From JAKQIM01 sp029557965 (GTDB taxonomy: Bacteria > Chloroflexota > Anaerolineae > Anaerolineales > UBA4823): 64,000 bases of DNA. Shown piece after piece: positions 35,219 through 43,145 of this stretch. The DNA lies in NCBI GenBank assembly GCA_035341015.1, contig DAOQUL010000001.1, positions 117,482 to 181,481 on the forward strand. The letters run 5' to 3'. The translations under genes were made by a program, and so were the position numbers. Numbering within the stretch: position 1 is the first letter of the stretch; every line of letters begins with the position of its first letter. The notes beneath the pieces were generated by a model, which worked only from the letters and a program-made list of their open reading frames with translations, made no database searches and had not been told where the DNA came from.

Positions 35219-36218
35219 TTTGGTAAGCCTTCCTTAGATCTTTTTCAGATAAAATGCAGCGATATGCACGGCCATCTTCCAATTCGTAGAGGGGGATAGA
35301 TGTTGCCCTGCATTCAGGCCGGACGTATTTACAGCGTTCGGCAAAGCGGCAGCCGGAGGGAGGATTCTTAAGATTGGGCGGAACGCCCGGGATAGCGGTC
35401 AGTTTGACATCTCTCAGGCCGCTTTCGGGCACAATGATTGAGCCCATCAGGCCTTTTGCATAGGGGTGGAGCGGGTCGAAGACGGCCTGTTTTGCAGCGC
35501 CCTTTTCAACGATCTGCCCGGCGTACATCACCATGATGTCATCTGTGACATTGTACAACAGGGGCAGCTCGTGGGTAATGAAGATCATTGACTTGATATA
35601 CCCGTTTTCCATCAGGTCGCGCAGCATCTTGATGACCATTTTCTGAGAAGTGACATCGAGCGCTGAAGACGGCTCGTCGGCAATCAGTACTTTGGGGAAC
35701 AAAATTACAGAGATGGCAATCACGGTGCGCTGTTTCATCCCACCAGACAATTCCACGGGATACTTCTGCAGAACCTCTGCCGGGAGTCCCAGGGTTTCAA
35801 AGAAGCTCCTGGCCAGGTCGTAGATTTCGGCCTTGGTTTTATAGGGATCGTGGGCCTGGATCACATCCTCAATGAAGTTGATCACTTTCTGGGTCGGGTT
35901 GAGGGCGTTCATGGCGGCCTGGGGAATGTAAGCGATCTCGGTCCCTAAAACCGATTTACGGATATCATCTGGCTTCATCCCAGAGATGTTGCGCCCATCA
36001 ATAATGATTTCGCCGCTTGTATAGTGCAGGGGTGGAAAATAATACCCCATCAAGCTAAGCGCCAGGGTTGACTTTCCGCAGCCCGATTCCCCTGCGATCC
36101 CAAGTGATTTGCCTTCCTCAACTTTTAGAGAAACATGGTCGACCGCATACACGTTTTCTCGAAAGCGAGTGATGTACTTGGTGGTTAATTCCCGAACCTC
36201 TAACATTACATTTGCCAT
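35211..36218 (-). CDS. Opp/Dpp-family ABC importer ATPase 1
   Basis: A 335-residue ATPase of the DppD/OppD type: Walker A GESGCGKST, signature LSGGMKQRTVIA, Walker B VLIADEPSSALD and the family's C-terminal extension PPSGCRFAERCKYVRPEC with its cysteines, which in relatives hold an iron-sulfur cluster. It drives the two permeases encoded upstream. ATG at 36218 is chosen because AGGTGA lies 5 nt before it; an in-frame GTG three codons upstream is possible. Confidence 0.9.
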   Translation of the reverse strand: MANVMLEVRELTTKYITRFRENVYAVDHVSLKVEEGKSLGIAGESGCGKSTLALSLMGYYFPPLHYTSGEIIIDGRNISGMKPDDIRKSVLGTEIAYIPQAAMNALNPTQKVINFIEDVIQAHDPYKTKAEIYDLARSFFETLGLPAEVLQKYPVELSGGMKQRTVIAISVILFPKVLIADEPSSALDVTSQKMVIKMLRDLMENGYIKSMIFITHELPLLYNVTDDIMVMYAGQIVEKGAAKQAVFDPLHPYAKGLMGSIIVPESGLRDVKLTAIPGVPPNLKNPPSGCRFAERCKYVRPECRATSIPLYELEDGRAYRCILSEKDLRKAYQNG

Positions 36219-36227
36219 ATCAATCAC

Positions 36228-37478
36228 CTAGTCCCTCAGTGCCGGGTTGAATACTTGATCGAGACCCGTGTTCATCAGATTCATCGAGAATGAGATCAGC
36301 GCAATAACAATCACCACCGGGAAATACGCCCACCATTTTCCCATAATGTGGGCCGAGTAGATCATGGCCCAGTTCATCATCAGGCCCAGGGTTGGTACTT
36401 CGGTTGTCTTGGGGCCTAACCCAAGGATGGACAAGCCGGCTTCGGCCAGGATGCCTGATGAAATCTGCAAGATCATGGCCATTACGACATACGACGCAAT
36501 GTAGGGTAAGATATCGGTCAAGATGATGTGGGGAATTGAGTGGCCCGATAGCTTGGATAGATTGACATGATCGCGGTTGCGGAGAGAAACCACTTGTGCC
36601 CGCACGGCCCTGGCAGTCCATACCCAACTGGTGAATCCGATCACCACAGCAACCGTTGTGGCGCCGCGCTGCTCTTGCCCGATGCTATACGAAATCAAGA
36701 TCAGCAACACAATGCCTGGGATGACGGTAAAGAGATTGGTGATGAACATAATAATGTCATCCACAATTCCGCCGATATAGCCTGCCAGCAGCCCCAGGGT
36801 CAAGCCAATCAAGGTCGCCACGGAGCCCGCAATAAAACCGATCTGCAGGGATGTGCGAGTTGCCGAGACCAGCTCCGTCAAGACATCCCGGCCGAAGTTG
36901 TCGGTGCCAAGTGGAAATACACGCACATTGGCAACCTTGCCAACATTCACGTAATCGGTTTGGACAACTGTATCGACCTCTTCCAGGGCGCCTGTTTCTG
37001 CATTGGCCGTAGCAATGATCACCCCTTCTGTAGAAAGAAGTCCTTGCAGTGCATCATTAAGACGGACGTAATATTTTCGTTTTGCAGAGGTCATTCCCTG
37101 GAACCTGAGCGTGGAATCGTAGGAGTTGTTCCACTGGTCCAAAAGCTTTTCGGTGTCAGTGGTGTCGATCTCGTTTTCGGGGATCCCAAACAGAACCAAC
37201 CATTCTTTCATCGCGATACGATCGTCATCGGCCAACTTGCTGGCAATTCGTTTTTCTGCTGCGTCGTCCAACATCAAGGTGTATGGTTGGGATGCAATGC
37301 TGTCGTAAACGTTGACATAGATGCCGGGCTCAAAAAAGGTGCCCTGGCCGAGAATGGCTAGAGGTTTGGCGGTTATGATCAGTGGGTAGATGATTACCGT
37401 CAACAGCATTGCCATAAAAATGGCGAAGCCGATTACAAATTTTGGAGAGCGAAAAACCTGTCGAAGGGTGTGTTTCAT
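36228..37478 (-). CDS. Opp/Dpp-family ABC importer permease 2 with large insert
   Basis: A 416-residue DppC/OppC-type permease, longer than the usual 280-300. One helix (about residues 15-37) is followed by about 150 mostly polar residues outside the membrane, then the conserved GTDNFGRDVLTELVSATRTSL and the standard five-helix permease core with the ATPase-coupling loop around RNRDHVNLSKLSG. The long loop between the first and second helices may contact the binding protein. It precedes ATPase 1 and follows permease 1 by 17 nt. Confidence 0.88.
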   Translation of the reverse strand: MKHTLRQVFRSPKFVIGFAIFMAMLLTVIIYPLIITAKPLAILGQGTFFEPGIYVNVYDSIASQPYTLMLDDAAEKRIASKLADDDRIAMKEWLVLFGIPENEIDTTDTEKLLDQWNNSYDSTLRFQGMTSAKRKYYVRLNDALQGLLSTEGVIIATANAETGALEEVDTVVQTDYVNVGKVANVRVFPLGTDNFGRDVLTELVSATRTSLQIGFIAGSVATLIGLTLGLLAGYIGGIVDDIIMFITNLFTVIPGIVLLILISYSIGQEQRGATTVAVVIGFTSWVWTARAVRAQVVSLRNRDHVNLSKLSGHSIPHIILTDILPYIASYVVMAMILQISSGILAEAGLSILGLGPKTTEVPTLGLMMNWAMIYSAHIMGKWWAYFPVVIVIALISFSMNLMNTGLDQVFNPALRD

Positions 37479-37495
37479 GCTGGTATCTCTCCTGA

Positions 37496-38500
37496 TCAGT
37501 CAGCCTGTGCCGCTTTAATACGCGGGTCGACCACGCCGTAAAGGATTTCAACGAGGAAAGTTGCTATCAGCACCATGATTGTGATGATCAAGGTGGTGGC
37601 TGAGATGAGTGGATAATCTTGCCCCATAACAGCAGTCAAAATTGTCGAACCAAGCCCTGGATAGCTGAAGATGATCTCTGCTACGAGAGCCCCGCCGACC
37701 ATAGTGCCGATCGACAGCGCCAGGCCAGTAATCTGCGGGAGCATGGCATTGCGAAAAACGTAGCCGATGATCTTGCCATCTTTGATGCCCAAAAAGCGGG
37801 CGTATTTGACGTAATCTGCATTTAATTCATAAATGGACATTGAACGCATGCCAATCGCCTGCCCGCCGATTGAGATCAACACGATCGACCAGAAGGGTAA
37901 TTGGTAGTGCACAATTACAGACCAAATAAAATTCCAGCTCAGGTTGGGAATTAAGTCATATCCATATCCGCCCGAGGTGGGGAACCATTTTAGCTGGACC
38001 CCAAAAATGACCAGCAAGATGACTGCCATGCCAAAAGCCGGCAGGTTACTGGCAAAGATGCTAACGGGCATGATTACTTTGTCAAAGCCCTTTTTGATAT
38101 AAGCAGCCAGTGCGCCAAGGGTGTTCCCAATCACCCAGCCAACGATGATTGCCGGAAATTGCAAGGCCAAGGTCCACCAAAGGGAAGACATGATGACATC
38201 TGAAACTGACCTGGGGTATTGGCTAAACGAGGTTCCCAGATTGCCTTGTAATACATTTTTGACATATAAAAAGAACTGTTCGTGGATGGGTTTGTTGGTG
38301 CCAAACAGGGTAGCATATTCTTCATAGACAGCTCGCACCCCAGTTTGGCTGGTCATGCCTTGGGCAACCCTTTGTGTGATGACAGCGACAGGGTCACCGG
38401 GCATCAGGCGGGGTAAGATGAAATTCAGCAAGAATGCAGCGACAAGTGTAATTGAAAACCAAATTAGCTTGTTGGTGAAGTACTTCCTGTATCCTTTCAA
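37496..38500 (-). CDS. Opp/Dpp-family ABC importer permease 1
   Basis: A 334-residue DppB/OppB-type permease with FTNKLIWFSITLVAAFLLNF as first helix, the conserved LPRLMPGDPV motif after it, and the EAA-like coupling segment around LNADYVKYARFLGIKDGKII. It forms the translocation channel with permease 2. It is separated from the binding protein gene by 155 nt containing two strong stem-loops. Confidence 0.9.
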   Translation of the reverse strand: MKGYRKYFTNKLIWFSITLVAAFLLNFILPRLMPGDPVAVITQRVAQGMTSQTGVRAVYEEYATLFGTNKPIHEQFFLYVKNVLQGNLGTSFSQYPRSVSDVIMSSLWWTLALQFPAIIVGWVIGNTLGALAAYIKKGFDKVIMPVSIFASNLPAFGMAVILLVIFGVQLKWFPTSGGYGYDLIPNLSWNFIWSVIVHYQLPFWSIVLISIGGQAIGMRSMSIYELNADYVKYARFLGIKDGKIIGYVFRNAMLPQITGLALSIGTMVGGALVAEIIFSYPGLGSTILTAVMGQDYPLISATTLIITIMVLIATFLVEILYGVVDPRIKAAQAD

Positions 38501-38545
38501 CCTTACACCTCCTCGAACTTAATACCTAGTCAAACATTATTTGGG

Positions 38546-38586
38546 CGATGGTGTTTGGCGGCGTTAACTTCCGCCAAACACCATCG
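38546..38586 (-). promoter_or_regulatory. Intercistronic stem-loop 2
   Basis: A perfect 16-bp stem (CGATGGTGTTTGGCGG pairs with its complement) with a 9-nt loop, 45 nt before the permease 1 start. No T-run follows, so it probably stabilises or processes mRNA rather than terminating it. Confidence 0.65.
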
Positions 38587-38604
38587 TTCAGATGATCTAT
38601 CTGA

Positions 38605-38642
38605 GAACCAGCCATGCACTCATGTGAGAGCATGGCTGGTTC
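38605..38642 (-). promoter_or_regulatory. Intercistronic stem-loop 1
   Basis: A perfect 13-bp stem (GAACCAGCCATGC / GCATGGCTGGTTC) with a 12-nt loop begins 13 nt after the binding protein stop. Such hairpins commonly protect the abundant binding-protein mRNA and lower permease expression. Confidence 0.65.
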
Positions 38643-38655
38643 GGTTAGACAGAGC

Positions 38656-40605
38656 TTACGGATTGATCAGCGTGATGACGTACAGACCGGCGATGCTGTA
38701 GCCGTCCGTGAGGTTCATGGGCGGGATGTTCAAGCCATCGTCGGATGCAGGGAAGTTCGTCCAGACGGTTTCGCCGACGGTATAGAACTGGTCTGGGCGG
38801 TACATGAGGGTGAAGGACGGAATGTCGGTGAGGTAGATCTCAGTCAGCTCGGTGTAGTATTCCACCAATTTGGCCTGGTCGGTTTCACCGGGGATCAGGG
38901 CAATCAGTTCGTCGACGCGGGGGTTGACGTAGCCACCCCAGTTGCCATTCCAGTTCCCCTGAGTGCCAGCGAACCCAGAGTACATCAACTGGCGAGCGCG
39001 GCCCCAAGGATTGGTCGGGCCAGCACCATTGCTCCAGACCATGAAGATGTCGTACTCGGTCTGGGCACCGTCAGTGAAGACGGTCTGGTAGACGGACCAT
39101 TCGGGGAAGAGGGTGGTGATTTCGATGCCGATCTTCTCGCCAGCAGCAGCCACAACTTCCATGGCAGCCTGCCAGTCGGACCAGCCATTGGGGCAGGAAG
39201 CGTTGAGGGAAATCTTTTCCCCGTCCAGCTCACGCCAGCCATCACCGTCGGTATCGACGATCCCGGCTTCGTCCAAGATAGCGATAGCGCCTTCGATGTC
39301 ATTGCCGGCCCACTGCAGGTCAGCAACAGCTTCGTGGTCGTAGAGGGCCTGTTCGCCAGTGGTAGGGTTCATGATCGAGCGAGGAACCTGGGTGAAGGTG
39401 GGCGATTGGTTGGTCATGGCGTTGGCGATGATGGTGTCATAGTCAACGGCAATGGCGATTGCCCGGCGAACAGCAATATTCTGCAGGGCCGGGATGTTGA
39501 GGTTGAAGTAGGCGGTGGGGAGGCTGGCAGAAACGCCATAGGGGGCCTCATCCAGGTAGGTAGAGATGGGCAGCTTGTCAACCAGCCAGAGATCCTGCAC
39601 GTTGGCATTGAACTGCTGGCTAACGTCAACTTCGCCGGCCTTGAGGGCCAGGAAACCAGCATTGTTGTCAGCGTAGATCACGTGGGCGATGTACTTCGGA
39701 GCGGGCAGCTTGCCCCACATGGAAGCGTCCTGGCCCCAGTAGTTGTCATCACGAACGTAGACAACCTTTGAGTCATCAGCGAACAATTTGGTGTAAGGAC
39801 CAGAGGCAACAAAGTCGTCACCAGGATCGGCCTTGAATGCTGCCGCATCGCCGCCCGTGCGGGCTTCGAGGGTCTCGGTCCAGGCCTTCTGGATGATGTA
39901 GTTGTCGCTGATGAAAGCCATGACCGCCAGGGGGTTGATGGCCTTGCCATTTTCGTCCAGCTTGGCCTTGACGACCACGGTCAGGGTGTCGACCGCAACA
40001 ACGTCATCGACGTAGTCGCGAGCGCCAACGCCAACGGTGGTCTCGTACTTGAGGTTGGCATCCCAGGTATAGGCGGCGTCTTCGGCCGTTACAGGGGTGC
40101 CGTCGCTCCATTGGGCAGCCGGCTTGATCTTGTAGGTGATCTCGGTCATGTCTTCATTCCAGGCCCAGTCGCCATCGGCCAGCAGGGGATACTGCTTGCC
40201 ATCGAGCATGTTGTACACGTACGGGGTCTCGAAGATGATCACGCGAGCATTAGCGCCTTGGGTGACACCCAGGGCATTGTTGTTATTGGAGGAATAAGGA
40301 TTCCAACCAACAACGGGGCCCCATTGCAGACCGTTATAGTACAAAGTTTCGTTGCGGGGCAGGTTGGCCGCGATTTCGGCGTTCGGGTCGGTTGGCTCTT
40401 CAACCACAGGAGCTTCAGTCGGCTCTTCGACGGCAACCGGGGCTTCAGTCGGCTCTTCGACGGCAACCGGGGCTTCGGTCGGTTCTGCAACAACAGCCGG
40501 GGCGTCGGTCGGCTTCGGTGCTTCGGTGGTGGCGGTAGCACAAGCCGAGAGCAGCATGGTGCTGATGATCACCAGGCTGAGGATGGTAAGTAGTGTTTTC
40601 TTCAT
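38656..40605 (-). CDS. Opp-family substrate-binding lipoprotein (family 5)
   Basis: A 649-residue binding protein of family SBP_bac_5. The signal peptide ends in the lipobox LLSAC, so the mature protein is anchored by lipid. A low-complexity Pro/Thr/Glu/Val linker of about 40 residues, made of repeats of PTEAPVAVEE, spaces the domain from the membrane. The binding domain starts near NETLYYNGLQWGPVVGWNPY. Relatives bind peptides, but in Thermotoga several members bind cellobiose, laminaribiose or xylo-oligosaccharides; the neighbouring phosphorylases and CelR-type operator favour beta-glucan oligosaccharides here. ATG at 40605 follows GGAGAA; an in-frame ATG five codons upstream overlaps that site. 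Confidence 0.88.
   Translation of the reverse strand: MKKTLLTILSLVIISTMLLSACATATTEAPKPTDAPAVVAEPTEAPVAVEEPTEAPVAVEEPTEAPVVEEPTDPNAEIAANLPRNETLYYNGLQWGPVVGWNPYSSNNNNALGVTQGANARVIIFETPYVYNMLDGKQYPLLADGDWAWNEDMTEITYKIKPAAQWSDGTPVTAEDAAYTWDANLKYETTVGVGARDYVDDVVAVDTLTVVVKAKLDENGKAINPLAVMAFISDNYIIQKAWTETLEARTGGDAAAFKADPGDDFVASGPYTKLFADDSKVVYVRDDNYWGQDASMWGKLPAPKYIAHVIYADNNAGFLALKAGEVDVSQQFNANVQDLWLVDKLPISTYLDEAPYGVSASLPTAYFNLNIPALQNIAVRRAIAIAVDYDTIIANAMTNQSPTFTQVPRSIMNPTTGEQALYDHEAVADLQWAGNDIEGAIAILDEAGIVDTDGDGWRELDGEKISLNASCPNGWSDWQAAMEVVAAAGEKIGIEITTLFPEWSVYQTVFTDGAQTEYDIFMVWSNGAGPTNPWGRARQLMYSGFAGTQGNWNGNWGGYVNPRVDELIALIPGETDQAKLVEYYTELTEIYLTDIPSFTLMYRPDQFYTVGETVWTNFPASDDGLNIPPMNLTDGYSIAGLYVITLINP
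40411..40500. repeat. 30-bp tandem repeat in the lipoprotein linker
   Basis: Three consecutive 30-bp units at 40411, 40441 and 40471; the first two differ only in the first base and the third is diverged. They encode the PTEAPVAVEE decapeptide repeats between the lipobox and the binding domain. Confidence 0.85.
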
Positions 40606-40703
40606 TTCTTTCTTCTCCATAAGTTGTTTCGTTTTTTGTACAGTCTTTGATTCGATCCACTTGTTGGTAGAATGTTGGATGATTATTGTGTATTTTTTGC
40701 CTT

Positions 40704-41729
40704 CTAATGTATGCTCCTCTCTCCACAGGATGCACGGATTACGAGTTCGGTGTCAAATAATACGTGCCGGGGTGGCGTGGGACCATTTTCAATAATATCA
40801 AGCAGGGTTTCCACCAGCCGCAATCCTAAGCGGCGAATGGGTTGGCGGACCGTTGTGAGGGGAGGCGTTGCGAGCACCGCAGGGGGTAAGTCATCGAAGG
40901 AGACGATGGAAATGTCTTCTGGCACACGCAGCCCGGCCTCGCGAATGGCTCGGATAGCTCCAAGAGCCATCTGATCTGCTGCAATAAACAGGGCGTCGGG
41001 GTGATAGGCAAGCAGACGGCGAGCGCAAAAATAGCCGCCATCTTCGGTGAAATCTCCTTCGGAGATCAGATTTTCGTCAAGCATCAAGCCGCTCTCGGCG
41101 AGGGCTGCGCGGTAGCCTTCAACGCGGTCTACACCAACGGTCGTATTGAAAGGCCCGGCAATGTGACCAATGCGTCTCCGGCCCAGACGCACCAGGTAAC
41201 GGACGGCAGAATGTGCACCGCCCACGTTATCTACGTCTACATATGATACGTTCGAGACCTGGGCAGGGCGGCCGGCAACAATATACGGCACATCGCTGTT
41301 TGCGAGTTGGGTGAATAATTCATCGGCAGCCTGGGTAGCCTGGATAATAATGCCATCTACCAACCCTTTGCGGGTGATCCGAGGAAATAACCGCTTCTCG
41401 TCTTCTTCACTGTAGAATAAATATAGTGAGAGCGTATAATTGGCCCGGTTGCAAGCCTCAGCAATGCCCTGGGTCAGACGTGGAAAATAAGGATCTGCAA
41501 AGAATGTGGAAGTTGACCGGGGGATGACCAGCCCGATGACATAAGTGCGCTGCGTGACCAGCGCGCGGGCGGCCTGGTTCGGGTGAAAGCCCGTTTCGCC
41601 GACAACCTGCCAAACACGTTGGCGTACCTCATCGCTCACACTTTCGTGTTGATTGATCACGCGCGAAACTGTTGAGCGAGACACATGTGCCAACCGGGCT
41701 ATATCTTCGAGGGTGAGGTTATCGGGCAT
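40704..41729 (-). CDS. LacI-family transcriptional regulator, CelR/CebR-like
   Basis: A 341-residue repressor. The N-terminal helix-turn-helix reads LTLEDIARLAHVSRSTVSRV with hinge-helix segment PNQAARALVTQRT; the rest is a periplasmic-binding-protein-like sugar sensor domain (VIGLVIPRSTSTFF..., SIVSFDDLPPAVL, PPLTTVRQP). Its promoter region contains a perfect TGGGAGCGCTCCCA, the operator known for the actinobacterial cellobiose/cellotriose repressors CelR and CebR, so it probably represses itself and the downstream importer until a cello-oligosaccharide binds. Start at 41729; only a weak Shine-Dalgarno is seen. Confidence 0.9.
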   Translation of the reverse strand: MPDNLTLEDIARLAHVSRSTVSRVINQHESVSDEVRQRVWQVVGETGFHPNQAARALVTQRTYVIGLVIPRSTSTFFADPYFPRLTQGIAEACNRANYTLSLYLFYSEEDEKRLFPRITRKGLVDGIIIQATQAADELFTQLANSDVPYIVAGRPAQVSNVSYVDVDNVGGAHSAVRYLVRLGRRRIGHIAGPFNTTVGVDRVEGYRAALAESGLMLDENLISEGDFTEDGGYFCARRLLAYHPDALFIAADQMALGAIRAIREAGLRVPEDISIVSFDDLPPAVLATPPLTTVRQPIRRLGLRLVETLLDIIENGPTPPRHVLFDTELVIRASCGERSIH

Positions 41730-41766
41730 TATGATGTCTTAGATAAATCGTCTGCAACCTGCTGCT

Positions 41767-41780
41767 TGAGAGCGCTCCCG
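41767..41780. promoter_or_regulatory. Second, imperfect LacI-type operator
   Basis: TGAGAGCGCTCCCG differs from the perfect operator at 41870 in two positions. The centres are 103 bp apart, close to ten helical turns, which would allow a DNA loop with the first site. Confidence 0.6.
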
Positions 41781-41869
41781 CAAAAAAGCTTGATAAATGA
41801 TAAACAACCGGTATTGCAGCGAAATTCGGGAGTGTATAGCCAGGCAGGGCGGTGATTCTGGCACTATTA

Positions 41870-41883
41870 TGGGAGCGCTCCCA
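41870..41883. promoter_or_regulatory. CelR/CebR-type operator, perfect palindrome
   Basis: TGGGAGCGCTCCCA, identical to the 14-bp operator described for Thermobifida CelR and Streptomyces CebR. It begins about 11 nt downstream of the -10 element of the regulator's promoter, so a bound repressor would block initiation or early elongation. Confidence 0.85.
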
Positions 41884-41894
41884 AATATATTTAT

Positions 41895-41923
41895 ACTATA
41901 CACTTATTTTTGTGGGCTGTCAA
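41895..41923 (-). promoter_or_regulatory. Strong promoter of the regulator/importer unit
   Basis: On the minus strand TTGACA (41918-41923), a 17-nt spacer and TATAGT (41895-41900): a nearly consensus sigma70 promoter. Transcription should start near 41888, directly before the operator. The leader to the regulator ATG is about 160 nt and holds the second operator. Confidence 0.8.
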
Positions 41924-41987
41924 GTGCAGGGCCTGTTTTTTTTGTTTGAGATTGGTGAATAAATATCGGGGAAGATGACCGGAGCGG

Positions 41988-42212
41988 CTAGTGACCGCAT
42001 GTTGAGCAAGAGCCGCCCTGGCAGCCGGCGCAACCGCCCCCGCTGCCGGCGAGTGATTGACCGCCGCTTTGGGCAAAGCAGACCGAGATGGCACGCTTTG
42101 TATGCATCCCCGCACAGTTTTTGCAGGGGATTGGGTTGTCTGCGTCTTTGATCGAGCGCAAGGCCTCGAAATGGGCGCCACAATCCGAACAATTGTACTC
42201 GTAGATGGGCAC
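41988..42212 (-). CDS. FmdB-family zinc-ribbon protein
   Basis: A 74-residue protein of the FmdB/CxxC putative regulator family. MPIYEYNCSDCGAHFEALRS with a later CKNC gives one zinc ribbon (residues 8-36); the tail is Ser/Gly/Cys-rich with two further CxxC-type clusters (CAGCQGGSCSTC) that could hold a second metal. The start is GTG at 42212 with GGAG 8 nt upstream. Function of the family is not established. It is transcribed from its own promoter, divergently from the ABC-2 exporter. Confidence 0.85.
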   Translation of the reverse strand: MPIYEYNCSDCGAHFEALRSIKDADNPIPCKNCAGMHTKRAISVCFAQSGGQSLAGSGGGCAGCQGGSCSTCGH

Positions 42213-42241
42213 GCTGTGACTCCAGAAAAGGGTGATGGTAT

Positions 42242-42270
42242 ATTTTAACGCGTGACAGGTTGACGGTCAA
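42242..42270 (-). promoter_or_regulatory. Promoter of the FmdB-like gene
   Basis: On the minus strand TTGACC (42265-42270), 17-nt spacer, TAAAAT (42242-42247). The leader would be about 23 nt. A divergent plus-strand TTGACG (42260-42265) overlaps it and may start the ABC-2 exporter operon, with only a weak AATGAT -10. Confidence 0.6.
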
Positions 42271-42352
42271 TGCGTTATGATTAATGATTGATTTTCAAGC
42301 CCTAGGCAAGATGCCCGGGCAGAGACTGGCACGCAATTGCCAGGAGCGTTCC

Positions 42353-43144
42353 ATGCGACTCTTTTGGGAATTGACACTACGTTCATTTCAACGTCAACTG
42401 ACATACCGGGCGGCTGTCTTGGCTGGCCTGGCAACGAATTTCTTTTTTGGTATCCTGCGCGCCTCTGTGTTGGTGGCCCTCTATGGGGCTCGACAAGAGG
42501 TGGTCGGGATCACGGTCTTGGGGGCAGTGACTTATACGGGGATCAGCCAGGCGACGATTGGTATTTTGAGTTTGTTCGGATGGTATGAATTGATGAATAC
42601 CGTCTATACGGGTGCAGTAGCCTCTGACCTGTTGAAGCCGATGGGATATTACCGGTTTTGGTTGGCACAAGACATGGGGCGTGCAGGCGCTCAATTCTTG
42701 CTGCGCGGCTTGCCGATTCTGTTGGGGTATGCTTTGCTGTACCAGATCGTGGTGCCGGCTGATTGGATCCAGTGGTTTATACTGGCCCTTAGCCTGTTTC
42801 TGGCTTGGTGGATAAGTTTTTCTTGGCGATTCTTGGCCAACCTGGTGGCATTTTGGACGCCCGATGCCCGGGGGTTCATCCGTTTTGCGTTCATTTTTAC
42901 ATGGTTGTTTTCGGGCTTTTTGATGCCGTTGCGGTTTTTCCCGGATTGGTTTACCCATCTTTGCTATCTAACTCCTTTTCCCTACCTGGTTAACGTTGTG
43001 GTTGACATATACCTGGGGTTGTTAGAGGGGCCGGCCTTGCTTCAGGCTTTGTTGGCGCAGTTAGGCTGGGCTGTTGCTCTAACCTTGCTTGGACAGGGCT
43101 TGTTGCGAGCAGGTGTGCGGCGCCTGGTGATCTTGGGAGGCTGA
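42353..43144 (+). CDS. ABC-2 exporter permease, first subunit
   Basis: A 263-residue membrane protein with about six helices (for example AAVLAGLATNFFFGILRASVLV and FIRFAFIFTWLFSGFLMPLRFF) of the ABC-2 permease type often paired with a second, similar permease and an ATPase. ATG at 42353 has AGGAGC 6 nt upstream; the open frame extends to 42284 but lacks a site there. The next two genes complete the exporter. Substrate unknown. Confidence 0.8.
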   Translation: MRLFWELTLRSFQRQLTYRAAVLAGLATNFFFGILRASVLVALYGARQEVVGITVLGAVTYTGISQATIGILSLFGWYELMNTVYTGAVASDLLKPMGYYRFWLAQDMGRAGAQFLLRGLPILLGYALLYQIVVPADWIQWFILALSLFLAWWISFSWRFLANLVAFWTPDARGFIRFAFIFTWLFSGFLMPLRFFPDWFTHLCYLTPFPYLVNVVVDIYLGLLEGPALLQALLAQLGWAVALTLLGQGLLRAGVRRLVILGG

Positions 43145-43145
43145 T

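Noticed and set aside
36567..37361. 264-codon plus-strand open frame
   Set aside because: Antisense shadow of the OppC-type permease; rich in His/Cys/Gln and without motifs.
38614..39771. 385-codon plus-strand open frame
   Set aside because: Lies antisense to the binding lipoprotein, whose lipobox and domain sequence are clear; the translated product has no recognisable motif.
40411..40500. Possible CRISPR-like repeat
   Set aside because: Units are directly adjacent with no spacers and encode an in-frame protein linker.
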